DNA of 64,000 nt from Hyphodiscus hymeniophilus (Eukaryota; Ascomycota; Leotiomycetes; Helotiales; Hyphodiscaceae), in contig VNKQ01000012.1 of NCBI GenBank assembly GCA_016508695.1, positions 1,488,001-1,552,000 of the forward strand, read 5' to 3'. The translations under genes and the position numbers were made by a program. The notes below the pieces were generated by a model. The model saw nothing but the letters and a program-made list of their open reading frames with translations. It searched no databases and was not told the origin of the DNA. This document shows, piece by piece, positions 47,552 to 58,920 of this stretch (its first letter is position 1; each line of letters opens with the position of its first letter).

Positions 47552-48744
47552 GGTGTCTATGCGTGGGTTGCACACTGGCGAGGTTAGAGAGAAGCCTCCA
47601 ATCGCCACTGTGGTGAGAGCTTACAGTAGTTTGAAGGGAGCTGATTCGGAATGAAAGCAAATGTCTGGGCGGAGTAAGGTTTGGTGTTGTTGATGCTAAA
47701 CTTGACTTGTACTCGTACCTAGACTTCGCAAGGCTGACAAGGCTATGGTGGGGGCCAGTTGAGTGAGCGGGTCACCCTATCTGGAGCAGATTTATCTTCA
47801 TCTGTTGTTTTAGGATTAAATCACCTTTTTGTATGATTGATCGTCAAGTTCCGTTATTCAATTCAAATATCAAGTCTTTTTCAATACTTGAATGTAAGGT
47901 GTGCAGGATATGACTGGGGCTGTAACTGATTACATATTCCTCTATGTGACAGCAGCTGTCCGCAACTCGGAGTACCTGGGATGAAGCAGAAACAAAATTA
48001 CGATGGAGCCAAGTTCTTACTACCTCGAGAGTACCTTCTCAAGTCTAAACCCGTCCATCTCACACGACTTCTGTGTCTAGTAGGCCCATCAGCGTTTCCA
48101 GTACCAAATTCCCACGTAACCCATTCTTTTTGTGAATCAGATGATTCGTGGTAGATACATGAGGAAATTGAGCTTACCGAAATTGAAGTAAATATATTTG
48201 TAGTTTTTCGAACTCTGTTGCAATACGTCCCTTACGCCTTCGAAGTAGACAAAATGCAGCGAACCGTCGGGATCGGGCATCCAGATTCTCTACACTGCAA
48301 ATGTCGTGTTTGTCTGCTTTTAGTCCTTGCTTGAAGACGTTGCTACCACATTTTGCGAATTCAACTTCCGGATCTGCATTTGGACAGTTGCAGTCCTAAA
48401 TTTATTATTCTCGTATGAATCCAAGGTAAGAGAACAAAGTAAGTAGATATCTTGGAACAAAAGTTCTACAGAGACGGTGGCCGAATGTACCATGTCTGGT
48501 CTGTGGATAGGTAAACCTGAACCGCGTCTTTTGCCAAGGACATAAATGGGAGGGGATAGAGGTTGAGACGTGGAATGGGCTTGAGGTCAATTTCTGTTTT
48601 GACATGAGCGAAAGGGCCACGCCATCTGCGAATCACTTCTGAGGGTATTCAAGGAGTCCAGATAGTTCAAGAAAAATAATCAGAGAAGCCGTAAGTAAAG
48701 ACTTTGGTATTGTACAGTTTCCATGACGTCTATAAATAATTCAT
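47552..48744. other. Intergenic, no supported gene
   Basis: About 1.2 kb between the 2EXR-like start and the CCT8 stop (both minus strand). Only short frames in conflicting phases; no repeat noticed. Confidence 0.4.
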
Positions 48745-50551
48745 CTAATCCTCGTCCCAGTTCTGTAAATGTTAGGTGATGTCAAAAAACGGGAAGGGCA
48801 ACTCACAGGATTGGGTCCAGGGGGTTTCGGGCCTCCAGCTTGTCGCGCAACAATGATTTGGTCAACGGAAAGAACGGTCCGTGCAGCTTCAGTGGCCAAC
48901 TTAATAGCCCAGCTCTTTGAAATCAAGAGGTCGAGAATACCATCATCCTTGGCATCAAGAGTTCCACTACCATCCTCGTTCTGTCTCGACGTTAATAATG
49001 TCAATCCTTTACGATCGAGTAGAACTTACCTCAATGTCAACACCGGTAGTCCAGTCATCTTTCTTGTGGTGGGCGGTGTAAAGTCTGCTCAAGACCTCCG
49101 TAGCGTCCAATCCAGCGCTCTCGGCCAATGTTCGCGGGATGACCTCAAATGCTTCACCAAACTTTCGGATGGAATATTGAGATAGACCAGGAGTGATATC
49201 ACCAAAGGCTTGTATCCGCTCAACAAGTTGCATCTCGGTTGCACCGGCACCTGGTACAAGTCTTGGATCTCTGGTGATGGCCTTCACGACATTGACTCCG
49301 TCATCGACTGCACGCTCAATATCATCCAGGTGGTTTTGTGTCGCTCCTCGAATAACAAGCGTAGCCGTTCTCGTCGTCTCATTTTCTTGCCTGAATACCG
49401 TAACTCGGTCACCTCCAATCTCGAGGGTCTCGACAACATCAACACTTCCCATCTCGTCTGGCATCGGTGCTCCTAGTCTGGCTAATGGCGTTGCTCCAAC
49501 CACTCTGCACAATCTTCGAAGTTCAAACTTGCTGAGAATTCGAATGACCAAAATGCCGAAACGATTTAAGTAATGCATTGCGAGCTCACCGACGGTGGCA
49601 CCAGCAACCACAACACGAATCCCGGAGTCGTAAAGCTCCTTGATAGCAGTCTCTAGCTGGGTCTCCTCGCCTTTTGTGAAGTCTAGCATCTCTTTTGCGT
49701 TGTGAAGCAGAACAGTGCCTTTCGTCTCGGTTTGGCTGGTGTCAATTGGACATGAGAACACACCAACTTTCGCTCTGACTGCCTTCTTGACGGAACCATC
49801 TGGCTCCCGACCAAAGACCATACCCTTCACGACTCTGCTTTGCTCCAAGCTACCTCCCATGATCTTGACCACTCGGATATTATCGACATTAAAGTTGACT
49901 GGGTTCTTAGGAAGAACGGCTAAGACAGCCTCGGCCACGATATCTGCCAGGAACTCCTCACTACCACTCTGCTTACTAGCAATGACAGTTCGAATAGCCT
50001 TGCTGAGCTCTGACTGCGAGCGAATATCTTCAACTTTGTCCACACTAAGCTTCTCAAGCTCTTCCAAAGCAAACTTTTGCGCACGCTCGTATCCCGTAAC
50101 AATATCGCTTGTCTTTAGGCCCATTCGCAGTAAATCCTCAGCCTTTCTCAAGAGCTCTCCAGCCAAGACAATAACCAGATTCGTAGCATCTCCCATCTCA
50201 GCCTCTTGTTGTTGACTTGCCATTACAACGAGCTTAGCAGCAGGGTGAACTACATCGAGTTCGCGGAGGATCGTGGCGGCGTCGGACGTGAGGATCATCT
50301 TTTGCAGATGATTGATGACGATCTTGTTTCGGCCATATGGTCCTAAAGAGGTCTGAACCGTCGAGGCAATGGTACGACAAGCATCGATATTGCGGATGAC
50401 GGCTCCATCTTCAGACTCGTAGCTATTGCAAGTCAGCAGTTGATTTTCCCGAAGCAGATACGCAGAGCGGCAGTGTAGAAAGGAGGTCCCACTTTTGATA
50501 TCCCTGCTTGAAAAGGTTGGCATTCGGTGCATTCGGGATATTGAGAGACAT
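48745..50551 (-). CDS. CCT8: CCT8, theta subunit of the TRiC/CCT chaperonin
   Basis: Complement(48745..48762, 48807..48980, 49030..50422, 50493..50551); introns of 44, 49 and 70 nt keep phase, giving 547 aa, the normal length for the family. The ATP-site motifs are present: SLGPYGRNKIVIN, SDAATILRELDVVHPAAK, and the GDATNLVIVLAGELL block in place of GDGTT. The last is a known deviation of theta subunits rather than damage. The C-terminal Asp/Val-rich domain includes VPGAGATEMQL and ends NWDED. The first exon encodes MSLNIPNAPNANLFKQGYQ. CCT8 is one of eight subunits of the cytosolic ring that folds actin, tubulin and WD40 proteins. Essential housekeeping gene; it shares a 263-bp divergent promoter with the INO80-type gene. 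Confidence 0.96.
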
Positions 50552-50814
50552 CTTGAAAGAAGTTGTGGGTTATGAGAGAGCAGAGTGTCAAGCTTGGTTG
50601 GTGGTTTTCACAGCTACCTCTGTGCTGCAAGTCGCGGTACTCTCGCGATCAAAAATATCGAATATGGTCCGTGCACGATGGAAGGACACTTGCAGGGCTC
50701 GGAGAAACATAAATCCATACCGATGAGTTAATGTAGCGGCCGTGCATTGTTTCTTCTTACAACTCGTGAACAACAACATCTTTCACGACGTTCAACCATT
50801 TGTGTCGACTCAAC
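50552..50814. promoter_or_regulatory. Bidirectional promoter, CCT8 / INO80-type subunit
   Basis: Only 263 bp separate two divergent start codons of nuclear/cytosolic housekeeping genes, so both 5' leaders and core promoters must share this stretch. No TATA box is obvious. Confidence 0.6.
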
Positions 50815-52370
50815 ATGGCGCCTCCAACAGCTCCGCCAGCAGCAGGTATGTTTGGACTCATTTCTTATCTATTTCCTGGGCCCTTATCTGCACATGATCT
50901 GGAACGGAGTGCGGCCGCGCCGATTCGCACAACTGAGAGTGTATTCTACTCGTAATTCACCTTTCTCCCTCTCTCCTACATCAACCTCAACAACTCGGAA
51001 TATATACGCCTCGACATGGAAGCCGATCGCAGCACCGAGGAGGATCCTGAGGGATCTCAATCTCGAACTCCTGCGGTCAACTTCACCTTGCCCGGTGTAG
51101 TTTCCCCTCAAGGACACCCAACAGTCGCCATTCCTTCTTCTTTCGCGATCGAGTTTCCTTCTTCTTTCGCGATCGACTTCTCCGTCGATCATAGCTCTGG
51201 TCCTGCTCTCGATGTCATCCATGTTTTTCCGGCAGCTCTTCCTGCTCTTCCTGCTGGCCCTGGTCTCCATGGTCTCCCTGTTCTCCCTGTTCTTCCAGCT
51301 CTTCCCGCTCTTCCCGCTCTTCCCGCTCGTCCTGCTCGTCCTGCTCGTCCCGTTCGCCGGACCAGTGATCAGCTTGACCCTTCTTATCAACCACGCCCTG
51401 TCCGACAACGACGCCGACTGTGGGAGGCCAAGCCTGAGGGCAAGACCGAGCAGGAGAGAAAGGCTGAGCAGTCTACGCAGCCAGTACTAACAAGACCAGC
51501 AGCAGCAGGCGCCATCCCACCAACCCTCCCACCATCAGTGGAAGAAGCTTACCGTCGCAAATGTATCCAGATGAAGAAGCGCTTGAACGACATCGAAGCC
51601 GCCAATGATGTCCAACGTCTTAACCTCTCCCGCTCAATCCGTGGTATCGAGAAGCAGCGTCTTGAGCGAGCATTCCTTTTGGAGCAATTGGCGAAACGTA
51701 CAAGCACCAATGTCGAGGATAGTGAAGGCAGTCCAAGCCCACCACCCACTGTACATCACCCCACATTTTGTTCTGAACTTCCTGTCTATAGCAGTATACG
51801 CAAAGTCTTGTGTTGATCATTACAGAAAAGCTAACCTCATTCGCCACACAGCCCAAGGAAAAGCCTCTCCGTACCAAGCGTGGTCACCGCAAGCCATCAT
51901 TCCTCGCCAACCTCGATCAAGCTCCATCGTTCGCTTCGGGTCCCGGCGGTGCAGCTACCTTATCCCCCTCCGGCTCAGATGCTTTCTCACACCCTGACGC
52001 CCTTGCCACTTCCACCCGCGCCTCCAATGTCACCCGTCAACATGCCACCATGGGCAACGGCTATGGTCAACGCGCTACGAACTACGACGCTCCATCCCGT
52101 CCCATGCCGAAGTCCGCCTTTGACATGTACTGCAGAGACATGAGAGAAGTCGTCATCACCCAGAATCGCGTGGCCGTCATCGAGGGTACCTTTGATCCGG
52201 ATCGTGCTTTGGCTGAAGGATGGCAAAAGATGCCGGCAGGCCAAAGATCTGATATCCAGAGATCTTTCGAGGCAATGAAGGCAAAGGCCGACGAGGATAC
52301 CGAGATGGGAGATGCTGGAGATGACACCGAGGTTGAGGGTGGTGGATTCACTGCTGTCAACAGAGGATAG
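50815..52370 (+). CDS. INO80-complex-type subunit with INO80F-like coiled coil and HMG-box-like region
   Basis: Join 50815..50845, 51509..51750, 51852..52370, giving 263 aa. Exon 1 encodes MAPPTAPPAA and joins in phase to GAIPPTLPPSVEEAYRRKC. The helical block EEAYRRKCIQMKKRLNDIE followed by RGIEKQRLERAFLLEQLAKR matches my memory of the INO80F family, and the C-terminal part (PKSAFDMYCRDMREVV ... MPAGQRSDIQ) looks like a degenerate HMG box, as in Nhp10-type subunits. It would act in nucleosome remodelling. Intron 1 is 663 nt, more than four times any other in the window, and has a classic branch site TACTAAC at 51484. The intron stays open in phase with exon 2 from an ATG at 51016, so a longer isoform is possible. 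Confidence 0.78.
51131..51176 (+). repeat. 22-bp direct repeat inside intron 1
   Basis: TTCCTTCTTCTTTCGCGATC plus GA occurs at 51131-51152 and again at 51155-51176, an exact copy with a 24-bp period. Confidence 0.85.
51236..51352 (+). repeat. 9-bp minisatellite (CTCTTCCTG-like), 13 units, inside intron 1
   Basis: The stretch divides into thirteen 9-bp units, for example CTCTTCCTG, GTCTCCCTG, CTCTTCCCG, CTCGTCCTG. Adjacent units are often identical in pairs or triplets, pointing to slippage. It is pyrimidine-rich on the plus strand and sits between the donor and branch site of the long intron. Confidence 0.9.
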
Positions 52371-53033
52371 ATAGGGCGTTCGTGATGTATTCTAGGGCGT
52401 TTGTGGAAAGTGAATACCCAGGCATGGAGTATTGGGCGTCGGGTTCACTTAGGCGGCCGCCTGATTTTAGTGAAATAACATCTCGAAATTAGAGAATCGT
52501 TTACTCGCTCCAGTCATTTTCATGTGTGAGATGTGTGGAATGTGTCAAACAATGGAATTGCTTTACTTCGCAGTAGAAGCATGACGATTGTAGATCATGC
52601 AACGGTGGCGGAGGCATCTCCGATCGCACGGGCCAAATCAAGGAATATCAAAAAGCCGCCTACCACTATGTTGTTGATACAGTATTTCTGGCTTTTAACG
52701 GAATACCATGTCGAGGAATACTTTAGATAAAGTAGATAGAGAGTAAATTCTTGGAATAATCTGCTTTAGACTTTGTAATTGCTTTTTTTCAATTTTCCGT
52801 CGAACTCGATATGATATCACACTCACAAGACGGAATGGGTGGGTCCCACCCCCCTTCGCTTTTTTAACCAAGAAAGGATAGAGCTTCAAGGTTTTTTTTA
52901 GCACAACCGCAGAAAAGGATTGCATGGGCGGATTCCGGTGTAAACTGGATGCACCAGCTACATCTTACATGCTTCCCTGCTCAAAACATTGAAATATCTC
53001 CCTTCCAAGCTCTTATCCAAACAAGTGATCGAA
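52371..53033. other. Intergenic
   Basis: About 660 bp between two plus-strand genes. A T-run near 52892 and a short purine/pyrimidine-biased segment are the only features seen. Confidence 0.4.
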
Positions 53034-54056
53034 ATGGCACCTAGCAGCACCGAAAATGATCCATTCCAAGGCGATCACGTAATTTCCAGCGAGGTTGTAA
53101 AGACCGAAACCGATGTCTGGAGACTCGAGACCATTCCAGGAAAGGGAAAGGGGTTGATCGCTTCGGAGGACATCGTATCGGGTACTTTGATCCTAAGCGA
53201 CTTCCCCCTTTTGAAGACGGATGTGATCACCTCAATGGAGACCGTCGAGAGAGATTTAGCTAGAGCACTGAAAGCCCTGCCAAAAACCCACCAACGAGCC
53301 TTTCTCTCCCTGCACAACAACTACCCAGGCAAAAATCCCCTAAGCAATATCATTCGTTCCAACGGCTACCCACTGGGTCCTGGCTCCGAGGTTGGAGGTG
53401 TCTTTCCAAACCTGTCGCGAATCAATCACAGCTGCAAGCCAAACGCCAAACATTCGTGGAATCCTGCCTTGCAGAAGTACGTTGTGTACGCCATCCGATC
53501 AATTACCAAGGGTCAGGAAATCCTAGTCTCCTATCTCTCGGGTGGAGACTCGCAACAGCGCCAACGAGAGTTGAAGGACAATTTTGGCTTCACATGTGCC
53601 TGCGAGTTGTGTTCGTTGCCAGCGCTGGCGCTCAGAGCAAGTGACAGCCGCCTCATCCGTGCCGACGCTCTGAACAGGACTATCGGGGATTCTCAGAGCG
53701 TTCGAAACTCCCCCGCGAAGGTATTGAAGAACTGTGTGAGGCTAAGGGACATCTATCTTGCGGAGGGCGTGGTCGATGATCGGTTGCCCAATCTCTACTA
53801 TGATTGCTTCCAAATCAACAACATACACGGAGATCAGGCACGTGCGAGTGTCTTTGCGAGAAAGTATTGCGAGGAGAAGAGGGTTGCGGAGGGCCCGGAC
53901 AGCGTGAATGCTCTGGAGATGATGCCGTTTGTCGAGGATCCCTCAAAGGATGACAGCTTTGGCTCGACACAAGGTTGGAAGTCATCGGTGAAGGACATTC
54001 CAGTGGGCCTTGATTCTGGGAAGTTTGAGAAATGGCTCTGGAGAGAAGATGCGTGA
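53034..54056 (+). CDS. SET-domain protein (SMYD/SET5-like methyltransferase candidate)
   Basis: Single exon of 340 aa from MAPSSTEND; the frame upstream lacks an ATG. The SET core begins at VWRLETIPGKGKGLIASEDI, contains the cofactor motif RINHSCKPNAKHSWN at about 135-150, and continues to GQEILVSYLSGG. A post-SET-like cysteine cluster (FTCACELC) follows, then a helical C-terminus. The arrangement fits the fungal SET5/SMYD-like group, which methylates lysine on histones or other proteins; many members are fast-evolving and some may be inactive. The Asn-His and Tyr residues expected in the active site are present. Substrate unknown. Confidence 0.88.
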   Translation: MAPSSTENDPFQGDHVISSEVVKTETDVWRLETIPGKGKGLIASEDIVSGTLILSDFPLLKTDVITSMETVERDLARALKALPKTHQRAFLSLHNNYPGKNPLSNIIRSNGYPLGPGSEVGGVFPNLSRINHSCKPNAKHSWNPALQKYVVYAIRSITKGQEILVSYLSGGDSQQRQRELKDNFGFTCACELCSLPALALRASDSRLIRADALNRTIGDSQSVRNSPAKVLKNCVRLRDIYLAEGVVDDRLPNLYYDCFQINNIHGDQARASVFARKYCEEKRVAEGPDSVNALEMMPFVEDPSKDDSFGSTQGWKSSVKDIPVGLDSGKFEKWLWREDA

Positions 54057-55137
54057 GCTGGTCTCTTAACGCTCTGAAGAGGTGTTCGGGGAAGGGCGTT
54101 TGAGCGTGTCTGGATGAAATAGATTACCTACATATATGTCAACTAACTATCCAAATGGGTCCTGAGTGCGACTTCACGCCGAGGTACCTGAGGGGTGTCA
54201 GGGGTAGTAGAGTCAAATTTCGCTTCTCCTTCGTCTCCGTCATTTTCTACTTCAATCGTATATATTTCTACGATTCGACACAAGAAGTCATCGGAGATGG
54301 GCTTACTTGTTTCAGCCACTTGGGATGGGTTGAACTCCTAGAGGTAGATTGTATTGGGTAAATGACGTCGTTCCAAGGCCGAAAGTAGTTGTGTCGCTGT
54401 TTTTGTCGCTGACAATTATAGAATTTGTTCCTTTTTGCTTGTATGAGGTTGCAGTGACTACGGCTCCTGCAACCAAAATAGAAGGACAGGCTTCGAAGCG
54501 AGTCATGGGTCAAATGGGGTCAGCACCTTCTCTGATGACTAACGCCCACTGAAATCCTCTCTGCAAGCCACCGCAAGGTCTGTCCCTTGTTTCTTCCCAT
54601 CAACATCATTGAGACCGGAAGTCGTATTAAATCCAAAATTGCGTGAGTTTGAGAGTTCGTAGAATGTCAATGAGTGTTGCACATTTTCGACAATTATCAT
54701 TCACTCTACTGGATGCGATGCATTCAAAGCCCATTTCCGGGTTTTCAGCACGTCGAATTTAGGGGGGCCTGCATGCCTCTGAGTCTTGTCAATACCCTCA
54801 CACGACAAGCTTTGGGGTCCGCCGTGTGTCCTCTCGATATGAGAATATTCCTACAAGATATCGTTCCCGAGTTGGGGGTCGATACTTTTTACATAAAAGT
54901 AACTTCACAGCCCCGGCATATTGACTCTCTTTAATTTCCTCGCATAGCCATCGGGTATTTCGATAACTTGTTCTCCTTGTCTGTGGCTGCGTATCGGAGG
55001 ACCCTCAATGGGACTCTCCCCACGTCAGTGCATCACAAAACACGTCAGTGCATCACAAAATTCGAGTTTCCGGATGTATAGGATCGGCAAAAACCCACTT
55101 CTAATCTATTTAATCTGTCGGACCATAGGAGTGCAAG
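54057..55137. other. Intergenic with 20-bp tandem duplication
   Basis: About 1.1 kb, no credible gene. It contains an exact 20-bp tandem duplication at 55021-55060 upstream of the membrane-protein gene. Confidence 0.4.
55021..55060. repeat. Exact 20-bp tandem duplication
   Basis: CACGTCAGTGCATCACAAAA occurs twice head to tail, 78 bp before the ATG of the next gene. Each unit contains a CACGTCA core resembling a bZIP half site. Confidence 0.9.
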
Positions 55138-56986
55138 ATGACGGATGCCTCTGATGTGGCCGTTGGAAACATGAGCTCTGCCTTTGCAGCCGCAAATAGA
55201 GGAGCTCTCACGTCGATATTTACTCCACCAGGGTCATGTCTCACAGAGACAACTTTGATCAGTTATACGACAAGCTTGTCTTCGGTTACGGTGGCGTTTG
55301 TAACGACGAAGGTATTCATCAACCATTTTAGCTGGGGAGATCCGGACTGCTATCCGTCCACGATTGCAACGATATCTGGTTATACAAGGTGGGATAATGG
55401 GTACTACTACTGTAAGAGACCCCAAATTATTCTCCGATCACACCAAGATGCTAAAGTCAGGAATAAGCACCAGGAATATGTCCGAGTGGCTGGACTTCCG
55501 CATGCGCAGCTTCTGCCAACGCTTTCGGCTTTTCAACCACGATAGACAGCGACACTTCTGTTGCTATTTGTTGCCCTTCGTAAGTCTGGAAGTCTGTATT
55601 TCCCAAGTAAATGGTAATACTAAAGTTGACAGCTCCTGGACCTGTGTTGGAGGCGCAACCAGCTTCTCAGCTCATGGTTGTAGTACCGAGTTGTTTGCAG
55701 GTCAAACCTTGACAAGGTAAGCCCCCTGGGAGAGGTCTGCATCTGGTTAGACCTTCAGCAGGATCACTCGTATGCTGTGGATGTGACTGATCGTCCGGGA
55801 TCTGGTTGCCCCGTTTGGTTCATTTCATTCTCAAGAACTCATTGCTGATTTTGAAATTCCAAACAGTGTCTGGCCGGCTGCAATGCCAACCCCGGATACT
55901 TCGATGCCACTACCAGATCAGCGCATTTTAACAACTTGGGAAATTCCAAGCAACACATCTGCGCTTTGTGATGCGATTCCAGTGATGTGGGAAAGAACAG
56001 ACCTTCAAATCCTATCTCTACTTGGAAAACCCACAACAATGCTCAACGCCCCAGCTACCACTGTTACCAGCATTACAACTCCGAAATCAGGGCCATCACA
56101 AACCGGGATGACATCAAACCTGGGAAGCTCTCTCCGTATATCGGACTTTTCGGATCATGCAAAAATTGGAATTGGAGTTGCTATACCTACCGTCATGCTG
56201 TCACTCTTTTTTGGAATCCTTTTTTGCGTCCGGCGTGGAAAGAGTAGGCGGGGGATCGCACATGAGCCTCAGTCCAAGGATTTACAGTATGACCGAGTCG
56301 ACCATGCCCAGAAGCTAGAGCGGTATCTGAAAGGTCCTCCACTCGAGATGGATGCCAATCGCGAAACCACGGAGCTTGAAAGCGCCCGAGTGGTCCATGA
56401 GATGCCAGACACCTCGATACCCGAAATGTCGATGCGAGATACACCGAGGTCTTGGGTTCCACCTCCCAGCAACTATATCATAGAAATCATTTCCAAACGC
56501 TTTAGTGCCCCAAACCTACACGAATGGAACGGATTTGATGAGAACAGTAGTCATCCTGCTGGGGCTACTATCGCTTCGACAGATGCTATGCAGACATCCC
56601 CAAGAACCACAAGCCGATCATTTGCAATGCCCACGGAACTTCCAGAAAGGCCAAGACGTGTAAGCACGTCAATTTCCATCCCTGCGGACGTTCATATCTC
56701 GAAAGGCTCGGTTTCGAGTAACGGCAAGAAAGGGGTTTCATGTTCAATGAGCATCTCTTCTATCTTGGCAAGAAAGCTCGGAAAGTTGAATACCTCTCAG
56801 CCTACTCCCAATGCTGCTGTTAATAGCATAGGTATTACGTCCCCAATAAGTGCCAGTCCTGCTATTCAATCTTGGTTATGGGGCTCGACGCAGCAGGGGC
56901 GGCTTTCCACGGTTTCAAACGAAAACAATTCCGAAATCGTTTCCCCCATTAGTGACAACGCCCAACACAAAAGTTCTTCTGCCTAG
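55138..56986 (+). CDS. Single-pass membrane protein with Cys-rich ectodomain and long cytoplasmic tail
   Basis: Join 55138..55411, 55468..55579, 55633..55716, 55867..56986; introns of 56, 53 and 150 nt keep phase, giving 529 aa. The ectodomain contains YYYSPGICPSGWTSAC, then AICCPSSWTC and HGCSTELF, a cysteine pattern common in a family of fungal plasma-membrane proteins. A Thr/Ser/Pro stalk precedes one transmembrane helix (IGIGVAIPTVMLSLFFGILF) followed by a basic stop (RRGKSRRG) and a tail of about 250 residues rich in Ser, Thr and Pro. I see no clear cleavable signal peptide at the predicted start, so an upstream exon may be missing. A wall-sensor-like role is inference. Confidence 0.78.
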
Positions 56987-57278
56987 GGAGGAGCGGTAGC
57001 AGCTCGCTCGACCGTTCCCCCCACTGCTGCCGCCATCAATTTCAAAATACTTACCGCCACGAGATCCAGAACGCCTACATCGTCCATCCGTTCTGCTGTT
57101 ACCTTCTCTCTAGTGGCTCGAACCTCAAAAGAAGCATCAAATCGGCCTTTTCCCTGAAGAGGATCGATCCTGCCTCCTGGCCCGCTTCTAGTCGTCGAAG
57201 TTCGGACTAAGTAGGGTCCTAAGATTCTTATATTCTGATTTACCACATTTACACCATGTAAAATCCCGCTTCCAAATC

Positions 57279-58105
57279 TCAGTTGGCCTTAAAGATCCCG
57301 CCAGTAACCTCTACCACACTGCCATTCATATACCGACTCTCATCACTGAACAAAAACGCAACGACGTCAGCAACTTCCTCTGGTGTTCCCATCCTCCCCA
57401 TGCTCACGCTCTTTGCAGATCTCTCCATGCTCTCCGTCCCAGCTACCACCGAAGCATTCGTTGGCGTATCGATATACCCCGGAGCCACGATATTCACTCG
57501 GATTCCCTTGCTACCCAGTTCGAGCGCCACGCTCTTCGAAAACCCAATCACCCCATATTTACTTGCGCAATACACTGCCATACCTGCTGTTCCACCAAGG
57601 CCTGATATCGACGCCACGTTCACGAATGAAGCGCCGGACTTTAGGTGTGGGATCACGGCGCGTGTGATGTTGAACATGCCTCTGCCCATTCAACATCAGA
57701 TTGAGACCTTACACGGATCTGAGAAACTCATGAACGAGGGAAAACTAACTTGAGGTTAACTCCCATGATCTTGTCGTAATACATATCATCGATTTCCTCC
57801 GTCTTCAAACTCGTCGGATTGATCCCCGCACAATTGAACACATAGTCAATCCTCCCATACTTCGCCATCACTTCATCAACAAACCCATTCACCCGTTCCG
57901 TGACAGAGACGTCGAATGCGGAACTGAAATGTACTTGAGATTGAGAAGTGGAGCACAAGGATTCCGTCTCCTTCAGGGTTTTGCTGTTGACGTCTTGCAA
58001 AGCGCATGTTCCGCCCAGCGAGGCAAGCTTTATCGCTGTAGCCCGACCAATTCCACTTCCACCGCCGGTAACCAAGATAAGTTTGTTTTCGAATGAGGGA
58101 GGCAT
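57279..58105 (-). CDS. Short-chain dehydrogenase/reductase
   Basis: Complement(57279..57681, 57750..58105); the 68-nt intron keeps phase, giving 252 aa, the usual size. The cofactor motif TGGGSGIG is at 13-20, NCAG lies in YVFNCAGINP, and the catalytic Ser, Tyr and Lys are at about 143, 156 and 160 (NVASISG and YCASK). An Asp at the end of strand 2 (LQDVNS) suggests NAD(H) preference. The C-terminal PGYIDTP motif is typical of classical SDRs. It oxidises or reduces an alcohol/ketone of unknown identity in the cytosol. The MFS and amidase genes follow to the right. Confidence 0.9.
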
Positions 58106-58920
58106 GTTCGTATCTGTTGGATACACGTGCGGTCTTAAAGGTGGGGGTTGAACTTGAACGACTTCGGATGGTGCGAAGGAGGGGGGATGGATTGGTGCAA
58201 ATAGTATTCTTAGGTGTATCAATTCTGCTCTGGAGAAGGTTGCATATAGCTAGATTCTCACTTTGGGATTGGGGCCTAGTGGTTGAGAAGTTGTTGTTCA
58301 AGGGTGTGGTGTACTGTTTAAGTCGACCAGGTCGAAGCGGGGCAGGGGCGGCTTGGTATCACGTGTAATGGGCTACTTAAGGTACATATTTGTATTTTTT
58401 GTCATTAGATGTTCCTTCGGTCAGACTACACAGACCAGTCATTTCTACGAAAAAATCATTACCACGGATCAGCGAATTCGGTGTGATTGAATTGTCCTGG
58501 TGCTGTCTTTCAACGAGGATTTGTGAGGGATTTCATTATGACTTATTGAAACGACCTTTTCGAATCTGGATTTAGTAACTCACAAACAGGTTTTCTTGTG
58601 GCAAAATCCCCGTGCATTTTTATCGAACGATTTCCTTGCCGTTTGTTGAAATGTCCAGAGGTGAAGTGCAGATGTGGACACTTATCCAGCAAAAAGTTCG
58701 TCTCACCACCAAGGGTTTGATCATCGACTGTGTGAAACATCCTTGAATGGAGCATTGGAGCGGAGCTTGGAAAGATCCATTCTAATTGCAATCACAGCAG
58801 TTATTGCCAGGCATGACAGAAGAAAAATAATCCCTTCTCGGTAAGAGTGTAAGGGCAATGTCATTCTCTTAGTATTTCTCATCATTATCGTCAAAATTCT
58901 CTGGAACCGTCGTCGCCTAG
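58106..58920. other. Intergenic
   Basis: About 815 bp between the SDR start and the MFS stop (both minus strand). No gene or repeat supported. Confidence 0.4.

Noticed and set aside
51016..51408. Possible separate gene on either strand in the minisatellite (Pro/Ala/Leu-rich on plus, Ser/Lys/Arg-rich on minus)
   Set aside because: The repeat forces open frames on both strands; the splice signals and the TACTAAC branch site favour an intron. Kept only as a possible isoform.
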